From NCBI RefSeq assembly GCF_001021975.1, contig NZ_CP009928.1, positions 4,034,001-4,098,000 of the forward strand: a stretch of DNA of 64,000 bases. The letters run 5' to 3'. Origin of the DNA: Chryseobacterium gallinarum (GTDB lineage Bacteria > Bacteroidota > Bacteroidia > Flavobacteriales > Weeksellaceae). The notes under the pieces were generated by a model. It was not told the origin of the DNA, searched no databases, and saw only the letters and a list, made by a program, of their open reading frames with translations. Numbering within the stretch: the first letter of the stretch is position 1; each line of letters opens with the position of its first letter. Both the position numbers and the translations under genes were made by a program. Below are positions 1 to 7,526 of this stretch, one piece after another.

Positions 1-1637
1 CTGATTTTATTTCTGGCGATGATCTCATCAGGAGAAATAGATCTCATTTTGCTCAGCGGAGCAGCCAGGGAATTTTGTTTAGGGGTAGTATTTTGGCTTG
101 ACTGTGCTTCCGGTGCAGGAGCATGCGTGTGTCCGTCGCCTTCTACATGGATATGTTCCCTGCTTCCGTCTGTGGTCCCGTGAGTTTCAATCTTTTGCGC
201 CTGCAAACCTATACTCAGGAATAATAGTACTATTGTTACAGCTTTTGCTTTCTTTTTATTAGCATCAGCCAGCATTTTATTTAATTTCCAGAAATGGGTT
301 CCTTTCCAGAAGAAAATCACAAACATTCCTAAAAACAACATTCCGTATCCGATATAGGAAATTAAAGTTCCCCAATAATCATGGTTTACAGACAGTACGG
401 TTCCCATTCTGTCAGGATCAAAGCTTGACTGGAAGAAACGGTACCCTTTATGATTCAGAACGTGGTTCATATAGATTTTATAAGGGGTTTCTTTTCCTTC
501 ATCAATGATTTTCACGTGACTTTCGTAAGCACTTGGTGAAGAACTTCCCGGATAGGTTTCCATTACGAAATCATCCAGTTTCAAAGCAAAAGGAGTATTG
601 TATATTTTTGGCCCGAATCCTACCATTATGTTTAAACCGTCCATTGTTACCTGCTTATACGCATTCGGGTTGCCTTTTTCTACAGAAAGATCTACAATCT
701 GTTTTGTTTTCGGTCCCTGGATTTCGATCTGAAGCATATCCGGAACGTTAACATCTTTCTTTCTGTCTCCTTCAATAGCCATCAGCTTTCCTTTTTTAAG
801 CCCTTCCGGAACTACCAGTTTCAGTTCGTTAATGGTATATAGACTTCTCAATGCCAAAGGCTGGAACTCATCTTTTTTCGTATTTCCTGTCGCTTGCGTA
901 GCCATGGTCATATAGCTTGCATCTACAGGAGTTTTGATGAATAGTTTCCCTCCTTCATTTTTGAATTCAACAGCGCCATCAATTGCCCTGTTAAAGGTTA
1001 CCAGGGTTCCGTTGATAGACTTTGTCTCTCCCGGTTTGATGTAAATATTCTGTCTTCCTGTATTTCCTGTAGAAACAAGGTGAAGATATTCTGTACCGTT
1101 AGGTTCAGCCAGCAGACTGTCTTTTTTTCTTTGAATGTATTCTTTAGCAAATACTTTTATTTCTTTTCCGTGGAAGTCATAGGTTGCTTTGAAATCTTTA
1201 TGTAACGGAGACATCAGGTAAGGAACATCCTGATAATTGAGAACATCTCCTTTTTCTTCAATCTGGATCTTAAAAAAATTTTTATCTGTTACGATTTCGT
1301 TGGAAGTTTCTCCTTCTCTGATGTGCATGGTACCTTCAAAACTGATGTATCTGGTAATAGCACCTCCAATAAAAATGAAAACAAAGGCAAGGTGAAAAAC
1401 CAGAACCGGCCATTTTTCCTTTTTCCAGAGTCTGTATCTTCCGATATTTCCTATGAAGTTGAGAATGAGCAGGACCATGATCAGTTCGAACCATTTTGCC
1501 TCATAAATTAATGCTTTTGCTGTAGGAGTTCCGTAGTCGTTTTCTAAGAACGTTGCATAAGCCATCGCAAATGCGTACACCAGCAACAATACAGCCATTG
1601 TCCTGGTTGAGATAAGAATATCTTGGAGCTTCTTCAT
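1..1637 (-). CDS. ccsA: cytochrome c biogenesis protein, ResB/CcsA fusion (3' end outside window)
   Basis: This is the N-terminal 545 residues of a membrane protein for attaching haem to c-type cytochromes outside the cytoplasmic membrane. It opens with a hydrophobic segment after MKKLQDILISTRT, then two more membrane segments (about residues 50-65 and 78-95), then a long periplasmic ResB-like domain, then another membrane helix near residue 440. After a further hydrophobic stretch ending GLQAQ comes a histidine-rich loop (EHIHVEGDGHTHAP). Bacteroidota commonly fuse ResB to CcsA in one protein of about 1000 residues, so the CcsA haem-handling half should lie left of base 1; it is not visible here. 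The ATG at 1637 is preceded by an exact -7 box (1659-1666). The fusion is inferred from the family; the ResB part is seen. Confidence 0.82.
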   Translation of the reverse strand, partial: MKKLQDILISTRTMAVLLLVYAFAMAYATFLENDYGTPTAKALIYEAKWFELIMVLLILNFIGNIGRYRLWKKEKWPVLVFHLAFVFIFIGGAITRYISFEGTMHIREGETSNEIVTDKNFFKIQIEEKGDVLNYQDVPYLMSPLHKDFKATYDFHGKEIKVFAKEYIQRKKDSLLAEPNGTEYLHLVSTGNTGRQNIYIKPGETKSINGTLVTFNRAIDGAVEFKNEGGKLFIKTPVDASYMTMATQATGNTKKDEFQPLALRSLYTINELKLVVPEGLKKGKLMAIEGDRKKDVNVPDMLQIEIQGPKTKQIVDLSVEKGNPNAYKQVTMDGLNIMVGFGPKIYNTPFALKLDDFVMETYPGSSSPSAYESHVKIIDEGKETPYKIYMNHVLNHKGYRFFQSSFDPDRMGTVLSVNHDYWGTLISYIGYGMLFLGMFVIFFWKGTHFWKLNKMLADANKKKAKAVTIVLLFLSIGLQAQKIETHGTTDGSREHIHVEGDGHTHAPAPEAQSSQNTTPKQNSLAAPLSKMRSISPDEIIARNKI

Positions 1638-1658
1638 GATTTATTTATACTTGACATG

Positions 1659-1666
1659 CAAAAATA
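1659..1666 (-). promoter_or_regulatory. -7 promoter element of the ResB/CcsA gene
   Basis: Read on the minus strand this is TATTTTTG, an exact match to the Bacteroidota -7 consensus TAnnTTTG, with 21 nt to the ATG. The only upstream TTTG lies 14 bp away, closer than the usual 17-23 bp, so only the -7 half is supported. Confidence 0.5.
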
Positions 1667-2021
1667 AGGATGATAAACTACAAAGTGCTGAAAAAAAGCT
1701 GTTTTTTATCATTTTGGAATGAGTTTTGCTTATTTTGAATCATTCTTAATAACAGCAAAATCATTAAAGAAAATTCATTTTGAAAATTCGAAAAAATATA
1801 GATTTATATTATCTATCCGGATGATCGAGACATCCTATTTCCTATTATAATCTCTAGTTTGAAATTTCTGAAACAGTTTAAGTTGAATTTTCAATGCCTG
1901 ACGAAAATCAAACAAGAAAACAATAGTTTCTGATTAAAAATAATTTATGATTCATCAGCTGCTTTTTGCTCTCCTCCTCAAACTTTTGTAAAAAAAAATC
2001 GCGACAGTATTTCTACTTTTA
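1667..2021. other. AT-rich spacer, no gene seen
   Basis: About 355 bases between the ResB/CcsA start and the end of the Crp/Fnr gene. Beyond the promoter of the former I see no reading frame, RNA gene or clear hairpin in this stretch. Confidence 0.5.
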
Positions 2022-2594
2022 TTAAAGGAGTTTTCTCCTGATTTTACTTAAAAATTCATGGGTAATTCCCAAATAAGAAGCTACCTGCTGCTGGGTAAGC
2101 CTTTGTTCCAGACCCGGGTATTTTTCCAGGAATTCCAGGTACCGTTTATCCGCTGTTTTACCGGTTAAAGAAAGGATTCTCCTTTGAAGCGCTACCGATG
2201 ATTGCTGGTTCATTATCCTGAAAAGCTTTTCTACCTGAGGCATTGTTTCATACAGGTATTCTTTATCTTTTTTTGAAATCATCAGAACCTCACTGTCTTC
2301 GATAGCTTCAATATTAAGCGTGCACGGAACATGATTGATAAGACTATCCAGGTCCGTAATCCACCATCCTTCAACAGCAAAGTATAAGGTTTGCTCAAAA
2401 CCGTTTTCATTCAAATAATATACCTTAAAACATCCTTCCTGAACAAATCCTTCAAACAGACAGTACTCTCCTTCTTTAAGAACCATCTCTTTTCTCTTAA
2501 TTTTTTTAAACTGAAACAAATCGGCAAATTGTTTAAAATTTTCTTCCGGAAGATTGATATACCTGCTGATATTTTTATAAAGTAGATTGTACAT
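2022..2594 (-). CDS. Crp/Fnr family transcriptional regulator
   Basis: A 190-residue DNA-binding regulator. The first ~115 residues form a cyclic-nucleotide-binding-type beta-roll (FKKIKRKEMVLKEGEYC, then FVQEGCFKVYY and a GWWITDLDSL segment). The C-terminus carries a helix-turn-helix (LTQQQVASYLGITHEFLSKI), as in the Crp-like regulators common in Chryseobacterium. I see no cysteine cluster for an FNR iron-sulfur centre, and the ligand cannot be predicted. An upstream ATG at 2624 is possible, but a -7 box (2607-2614) lies between the two, so the start at 2594 is preferred. It follows the isochorismatase-like gene with 71 bp between and has its own promoter. A Crp/Fnr-like palindrome at 3357-3372 is a candidate target. 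Confidence 0.85.
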   Translation of the reverse strand: MYNLLYKNISRYINLPEENFKQFADLFQFKKIKRKEMVLKEGEYCLFEGFVQEGCFKVYYLNENGFEQTLYFAVEGWWITDLDSLINHVPCTLNIEAIEDSEVLMISKKDKEYLYETMPQVEKLFRIMNQQSSVALQRRILSLTGKTADKRYLEFLEKYPGLEQRLTQQQVASYLGITHEFLSKIRRKLL

Positions 2595-2606
2595 AAGTTT
2601 GTAAAA

Positions 2607-2614
2607 CAAAAATA
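2607..2614 (-). promoter_or_regulatory. -7 promoter element of the Crp/Fnr gene
   Basis: TATTTTTG on the minus strand, an exact TAnnTTTG match, ends 12 nt before the ATG at 2594. Because it lies downstream of the ATG at 2624, it argues that the longer reading frame is not the one translated. Confidence 0.5.
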
Positions 2615-2665
2615 AAGATACCAATATTATTGATACCTTTATGAGTTATTCTCCGCATTAATGGC

Positions 2666-3310
2666 CTATTTCCCGTTTAAAAAATCTTTTGTACTGACAA
2701 TTTCAGCATAAAGATTTCCTAAAGCAGACAATCCTGCCAAAAAAGATCTTTGTACCTCTGCAGCTTTTACAACCTGTCCTTCCAGCTCCCTGTCTCTGGT
2801 CGCAGTAGCATCACCAATAACCACATTGTTGAAGCCAAAATCAAAAGCGGCCCTGGTTGTAGAAGCTACACATACGTCTGTCATCATGCCTGTAATAATC
2901 AGATTTTTAATCTTTTTTGAATGCAAATACTCTAAAAGACCGGTTTCTCTGAAACTATTGGGAAAGTGTTTCGTGATTATCTTTTCATCAGCTTCCGGAG
3001 AAACTAAATGGTGTATCTCAGCTCCGGCGGTGTTGGGAATAAAAAAATCTGCTCCTTCATTAGTTGCAATGTGCTGGATATGAATCACCGGAAGCTTATT
3101 CTTTCTGAATTCGTCTAAAAGCTGCCGGATATTCTTACCTGCCTGTTCAGAGCCTTCCAGTGGCATTTTTCCTCCCGGGAAATAATCATTCTGTACATCG
3201 ATAATCAGTAATGCAGTGTTGTCTGTTGTCATTTTTTGCTGTGCTTTAATTGAGGTTAATGAAATAAAAACAAGGGATAAAACAATGATTTTTTTGAAAA
3301 TATTTTTCAT
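2666..3310 (-). CDS. isochorismatase-family cysteine hydrolase with signal peptide
   Basis: A 214-residue amidohydrolase-type enzyme. The catalytic triad of the family is visible: the Asp in ALLIIDVQND (about residue 38), the Lys in KIITKHFPNSF (about residue 113) and the nucleophilic Cys in GMMTDVCVASTTRAA (about residue 147). Relatives hydrolyse isochorismate, nicotinamide or other small amides and ethers; the substrate here cannot be told. The first ~23 residues (IFKKIIVLSLVFISLTSIKA) look like a cleaved signal peptide, so it probably acts outside the cytoplasm, unusual for the family. A start at the internal MTTDN would give a cytoplasmic enzyme, but the promoter position favours the long form. 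It lies directly upstream of the Crp/Fnr gene. Confidence 0.82.
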   Translation of the reverse strand: MKNIFKKIIVLSLVFISLTSIKAQQKMTTDNTALLIIDVQNDYFPGGKMPLEGSEQAGKNIRQLLDEFRKNKLPVIHIQHIATNEGADFFIPNTAGAEIHHLVSPEADEKIITKHFPNSFRETGLLEYLHSKKIKNLIITGMMTDVCVASTTRAAFDFGFNNVVIGDATATRDRELEGQVVKAAEVQRSFLAGLSALGNLYAEIVSTKDFLNGK

Positions 3311-3327
3311 GTCTGAATTGTATATGA

Positions 3328-3335
3328 CAAAATTA
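3328..3335 (-). promoter_or_regulatory. -7 promoter element of the isochorismatase-like gene
   Basis: TAATTTTG on the minus strand, an exact TAnnTTTG match, with 17 nt to the ATG at 3310. No TTTG stands at the -33 position; the region upstream is occupied by the palindrome at 3357-3372, which suits an activator-dependent promoter. Confidence 0.5.
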
Positions 3336-3356
3336 CAGCAGTTATTTTTCCCGGCC

Positions 3357-3372
3357 TTTGAACTAGTTCAAA
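3357..3372. promoter_or_regulatory. 16-bp perfect palindrome resembling a Crp/Fnr site
   Basis: The sequence is TTTGAACTAGTTCAAA, identical on both strands. Its core TTGA-N6-TCAA has the half-sites and spacing of the FNR/CRP class. Its centre is about 43 bp upstream of the start site predicted from the -7 box at 3328-3335, near the -41.5 position of class II activators. The second gene of this locus encodes a Crp/Fnr protein, so autoregulation is plausible but inferred. Confidence 0.5.
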
Positions 3373-3405
3373 AAAGATCTCTGTCCTGTATTTATGTAAG
3401 TTCCA

Positions 3406-3435
3406 ATAAAAAAGACCGGAAAGATATTCCCGGTC
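3406..3435 (-). terminator. rho-independent terminator after the surface-protein pair
   Basis: On the minus strand GACCGG and CCGGTC pair around a 10-nt loop (3414-3435), followed by a run of T (3406-3413). It ends the two-gene secreted-protein unit 3460-6951. Confidence 0.75.
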
Positions 3436-3459
3436 ACTTTATTATTTTGTATACTCATG

Positions 3460-3960
3460 TTACTTCCAGTAACTCCACTTTAATCCATCAAACACTGCCA
3501 TAGATTTACTCACCGTATCATAACATATCATTCCAGGATATGGACTTTTGACATTAATATGCGGATTTGCTATTTTAGGCAGTACCAAAGCCTTATTAGG
3601 CGATTCCAGTACTAAAACTCCCGGAGCAACCGAGGTGGGAGCCCCCATAATGATTCTATTATCTCCCGGGATTTCCCCACTGGTATTAAATGTGACACCG
3701 GCAACAGATCCTGTATCACTTAAAGGCATCCATGAAGACTCCACGTTCATCTTCAGGATCTGGTCGTTTCTGTCCATTAAAAGAGTTCCTCCTACCGCAT
3801 TTGCAGGTAGTGTTTCCACAATAGGCAATAAAATGCCCTTTGTAGTATTGGCTGCAAAATCCAGGAGTCCGTCCCCATCAGCCTGGTTTTTTTCCACTGC
3901 CATCTGAGCAGGCACTGATGCCGCAAAGAACAGCCCTATTATTATGATTATATTTTTCAT
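3460..3960 (-). CDS. small secreted protein sharing a tail module with its neighbour
   Basis: A 166-residue protein with a cleavable signal peptide (hydrophobic core IIIIIGLFFAASVPA). I do not recognise a named family. The mature part carries the phrase KGILLPIVETLPANAVGGTL and ends in PGMICYDTVSKSMAVFDGLK, which resembles the end of the large upstream protein (VEGMLIYDTTDKCFKLYNG). This short C-terminal pattern is common at the ends of secreted flavobacterial proteins. It starts 30 bp after the 986-residue gene, with no promoter between, so the two probably form one transcript ended by the hairpin at 3406-3435. Function unknown; location most likely periplasmic or surface. Confidence 0.7.
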   Translation of the reverse strand: MKNIIIIIGLFFAASVPAQMAVEKNQADGDGLLDFAANTTKGILLPIVETLPANAVGGTLLMDRNDQILKMNVESSWMPLSDTGSVAGVTFNTSGEIPGDNRIIMGAPTSVAPGVLVLESPNKALVLPKIANPHINVKSPYPGMICYDTVSKSMAVFDGLKWSYWK

Positions 3961-3990
3961 TTCGTTGTTTTATCTTTTTTGATATTCAGC

Positions 3991-6951
3991 TTAATCATTA
4001 CAAGACCTTGTTATGCATTTCCACGCAGTACCATTATACAATTTAAAACATTTGTCTGTCGTATCATAGATCAGCATTCCCTCTACCGGTATTGTTATGC
4101 TTGCAGAAGTAGTTCTGGTTATTACCATTCCTCTATTTCTGGATTCAAGAGCCATAAATCCGTTTGGAATATTTCCTGGCCATCCTGCCTGCATATCAGT
4201 CTGCCCTGTAATTCCTATTTTTGTATAGGCATCAGGAGTTCCCGTTGCAGGATCTTTGGTACAGTAGGATTCAAGATTAACTCCAAAAGTAAAATATTTG
4301 TTTGCCGGGAATGCATATCTGAATACTGCTTTTCCTCCGGTAAAGGTAGTCGCAGGAATGAGCTGTACGTTTTGTGTAAAGCTACTGTCATCAGCCACTA
4401 CCATATATGCTCTATCAGTAGCAACAATACTGCTATAACCGGAAAGATCAGCCTGCAGCCAGGTAGTTCCTGTATTATTGGTTCTTTGCGCCAGCCATGA
4501 CCTCTGGATAATTTTTCCTGTTGCCCCGTAATTTACAAGAGTTTGTGCCCCGTTGTTATTATCACCTATCATCAGGAAGGTTTTATCCTGTAGAAAAGTA
4601 ACCCTGCTTGGATCAGTATTAGGCAAAACAAAATTATTAGTGTTTGATATAGTAAGCATAATGTTATTCTCAGTATTGACACTGTTAGAAATAGCCTGGT
4701 CCAAAATCGTCACGTCATCTTTTGCCATACCAAAAATATTATTATTGAAAAGCGCATTCAGGCCGGAGTTCCAGGTAACGGTTGTCTGGTCGGAAGCAAT
4801 ATAATCCTGTGGTTGCTTCAGGGTAACCCCATATTTAACAGCAAGATAAGATCGTACCCTTTGTTTTTCCATGGCAGATAACTCTCTCTCGTATCCAATT
4901 GCTTCACCTATATCTGAGTCCGGAAAATAAGAAGGCTGACTTCCTAAAATGGCACCATTTGCTGTTTGACTATATCCTACCGCTACGGTACTGGAGCTTC
5001 CCTGGCTTTGTCCATCCAGACCATAAGTAATTGAGCTTCCGATTGTATAGGAATAATCTGTGAGATGAGTCTTGTTTTTCACCCTGGGCATTGTAGAAAC
5101 AGCATAAGGCCAGACCTCCATCGTTCCGGTAGTTCCGTAATTCGTATAGGATGGCCAATTTGCTTCTGTAAGTGTAGCCGTGGGTGTGGTTCCTCCAAAA
5201 CCAAAGTATTCATTATAAGTACTCGTACCAAAACTTCTGGAATTGACCATCATAAAAAATGATGAATTCAGACCATTGGCAGAATAAGGTTTTCCGGTAG
5301 GTACCACCATAAATTTTGCTCCAGCTGCCGTTGCATCTCCAAAATCCACAGAAGGATTAAAGTTATGTTTAGGATCTGCTGTTACAATAACTGGTTGTCT
5401 TGCTGAATTAGTTTGTGTAAAATCATTCCCTGCTACAGACTGATCTTTCCATAGATTGGGTGCAAAACTTTTATCCGCCCTCAGCCAGATTCTCAAATCA
5501 CTGTCTACTCCTCCCGGTCCTACAACAAAAGTGGAAAATGTGAAATATTCTCCATCCGTGTTAGAGAAATCTATATTGGCAGGAGTTTGTACATAGCTAA
5601 CTCCATTCACTGTTGTCACCGTTAAAGGAACCCATGTATCCGTGGCATCAAAAACAGCATCTACAGATCTTATAAAATATATTGTATTAATGGGGCTGGC
5701 AGGAAAAGCTACGGTAACCGGTTGGGTAAAACCGGGAGAACGCTGTACTTTCCATATAGCATCCATTCTGTAATTGGCCATCTTTCCTGTCGGTGGGACA
5801 ATGGGAACATTATATCCTCTTCTCAGCCCGTTATCACCCCAGCTTAAAAATTGCAGATTAGCCAGGTTACTGGTGTTGGCTTCATTGGATGTGGCAAAAT
5901 TACCTGCAGCAATCACTACCTGAGCCCTGTCTGTATTTACAGAATTAGATTGCTTTTGATGAAGACCAGATCCGTCATCTTTTCCAATTCCTGCAATATT
6001 GTTATTAAAAGTATTGGCCGCCGTTGCAGTATGATCCCACATTTTCGTAGTCCCATCAGATGCAATGTAACTTTGCGCGGTGCTTTGATCCAATGTGATC
6101 CCGTATTTATAAGCAAGATAGGAATTAACCCTTTGCCTTTCGGCTGGAGTCTGGGTTCCTGAATATAAAATAAATTCCCCGATCCGGTCTCCTGCCAGCG
6201 AAGTACTGCCGTTACCTCCGTCATTCTCCATCAGAAGAACCATTCCCGGATAATTACCGGTAGAGGATACATTATTGGAAGGCTGTCCGTAGAGCAAGCC
6301 ATTATTATCAAACAAGTAATTCATATTACCACCCGATACACTATTATAGTAAGACTGTATACTGGGTACATTACTTCCGACGGTACTGATGCTATTGGTG
6401 CCAAAGAATACATCTCCCGATTCTTTCTCATTATAGAACTCCGGACGGTCGTTTTGCGTTCCAAAAAAAGGAGACTGCCACACCCCGGCTATTGAGGTCG
6501 TATTAGAGTTTTGGGTCACCCCGTTCATCACAAATACCGATCTGTAAACACCGGAAGTAGTCCTGGTAAGATGGGTATATGAAGTAAGTGCATTGGTTGA
6601 ATTATCCGGAAAACCTAAGGGAAATTTATATCCGGACCTATAGCCGTCCGTACTGACAATTTGAATGGCAGGATTAAAATTGAAGCTTGGAATGGAAGAC
6701 GCTGCCCGGTAAACAGGTCTTGCACCGGCACCAGGATCTGCATAGTTGCCGGGTATCCCCTGATTGGCGATACCATTCACTCCGCCTGTTTTCTGATTAA
6801 TCCAGATGGGAACCTGTGTATTATCTGTTGTGGTACCTGTACCCGCATCTGCTTTTACCCATATCTGCAAATTATTAGAGACACCACCCGGAGATTGTGC
6901 CCAGAGCATCGTACCACACACCAGAAATACAAAATAAAATTGTTTTTTCAT
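3991..6951 (-). CDS. large secreted surface protein with two DUF8202-like units
   Basis: A 986-residue exported protein with signal peptide (FYFVFLVCGTMLWAQ). It is built of two similar units: about residues 20-475, opening with SNNLQIWVKADAGTG, and about 480-905, opening with DSDLRIWLRADKSFAP. Each begins with a lectin/LamG-like stretch, contains an R(V)NSYLAYKYGITLDQ or RSYLAVKYGVTLKQ line followed by YIASDGTT/YIASDQTT, and then an IAGIGKDDGSG or IFGMAKDDVT segment. These features match a domain family (DUF8202) seen in large secreted Bacteroidota proteins, often T9SS cargo. There is no Por-type sorting tail; the end is a short YDTTDKCFKLYNG module shared with the downstream gene. Function unknown; a role at the cell surface is inferred. 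Confidence 0.75.
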   Translation of the reverse strand: MKKQFYFVFLVCGTMLWAQSPGGVSNNLQIWVKADAGTGTTTDNTQVPIWINQKTGGVNGIANQGIPGNYADPGAGARPVYRAASSIPSFNFNPAIQIVSTDGYRSGYKFPLGFPDNSTNALTSYTHLTRTTSGVYRSVFVMNGVTQNSNTTSIAGVWQSPFFGTQNDRPEFYNEKESGDVFFGTNSISTVGSNVPSIQSYYNSVSGGNMNYLFDNNGLLYGQPSNNVSSTGNYPGMVLLMENDGGNGSTSLAGDRIGEFILYSGTQTPAERQRVNSYLAYKYGITLDQSTAQSYIASDGTTKMWDHTATAANTFNNNIAGIGKDDGSGLHQKQSNSVNTDRAQVVIAAGNFATSNEANTSNLANLQFLSWGDNGLRRGYNVPIVPPTGKMANYRMDAIWKVQRSPGFTQPVTVAFPASPINTIYFIRSVDAVFDATDTWVPLTVTTVNGVSYVQTPANIDFSNTDGEYFTFSTFVVGPGGVDSDLRIWLRADKSFAPNLWKDQSVAGNDFTQTNSARQPVIVTADPKHNFNPSVDFGDATAAGAKFMVVPTGKPYSANGLNSSFFMMVNSRSFGTSTYNEYFGFGGTTPTATLTEANWPSYTNYGTTGTMEVWPYAVSTMPRVKNKTHLTDYSYTIGSSITYGLDGQSQGSSSTVAVGYSQTANGAILGSQPSYFPDSDIGEAIGYERELSAMEKQRVRSYLAVKYGVTLKQPQDYIASDQTTVTWNSGLNALFNNNIFGMAKDDVTILDQAISNSVNTENNIMLTISNTNNFVLPNTDPSRVTFLQDKTFLMIGDNNNGAQTLVNYGATGKIIQRSWLAQRTNNTGTTWLQADLSGYSSIVATDRAYMVVADDSSFTQNVQLIPATTFTGGKAVFRYAFPANKYFTFGVNLESYCTKDPATGTPDAYTKIGITGQTDMQAGWPGNIPNGFMALESRNRGMVITRTTSASITIPVEGMLIYDTTDKCFKLYNGTAWKCITRSCND

Positions 6952-7172
6952 TGATGTAACGTTTTTAAAATATTGTTTTTTATTAAGGTTAGAATTGCTG
7001 TTTCTTCTAATAACAACTAAGAGGAAATAAAAAAATAATAAAAACAGCCGTTGAAGCTAATAGCTCTATTTGTTATCAGTATGTCAATACAATATTATAG
7101 AAGGTATTTTGTATTTTTTTCATTCGTTTTTATTTAGAGATTGACTTTCTACATTGACCAAGCATAGATACA

Positions 7173-7180
7173 CAAATATA
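7173..7180 (-). promoter_or_regulatory. possible -7 element of the DUF8202-like gene
   Basis: TATATTTG on the minus strand matches TAnnTTTG and would give a leader of about 215 nt before the ATG at 6951. The leader is long compared with others in this window, so support is modest. Confidence 0.3.
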
Positions 7181-7505
7181 ATTTATTTTTTTAACAAATA
7201 CATAATAAATTATTAAAAATTAACATAATTATTAATAAAATATACCATAAAATAATGAAAATTCACAAGTAGGCATTTGAAATTATATTAATATTTTTCG
7301 TTGTTTTATTTTATTTACGTTCATTTATTACTATTTACTATGGTTTTTATTAAAACTTTATTACATTTAGAAAATCAATCAATTTAAGACTGAATAAAAA
7401 AATAACCTTTATTTATTTTTCTGATTAATTTTAATAGTTGTAGTAAAAGCGGGAATTACAAAATGTTTTTGAAGAAAAAAGATTCTTTTAGTATGGAAAA
7501 AACAT

Positions 7506-7513
7506 TAAATTTG
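7506..7513 (+). promoter_or_regulatory. -7 promoter element of ftsK
   Basis: TAAATTTG, an exact TAnnTTTG match, ends 13 nt before the ATG at 7527. No clear -33 TTTG at the right distance. Confidence 0.45.
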
Positions 7514-7526
7514 TCCCATTGATATT

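Larger units (their letters stand above)
6952..7526. other. 575-base AT-rich divergent spacer
   Basis: Lies between two divergent genes. Apart from one candidate -7 box for each (7173-7180 minus, 7506-7513 plus), it is very AT-rich with long A and T runs. I see no reading frame or strong hairpin; nucleoid-protein binding or curvature is possible but not shown. Confidence 0.5.

Noticed and set aside
1667..1690. Complete -33/-7 promoters at ResB/CcsA, DUF8202-like and ABC ATPase genes with TT(T)G 14 bp from the -7 box
   Set aside because: The spacing is shorter than the 17-23 bp established for Bacteroidota promoters, so only the -7 halves were kept.
3979..4500. 173-codon plus-strand frame opposite the DUF8202-like gene
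   Set aside because: Cysteine- and serine-rich shadow of the real gene, with no domain or promoter.
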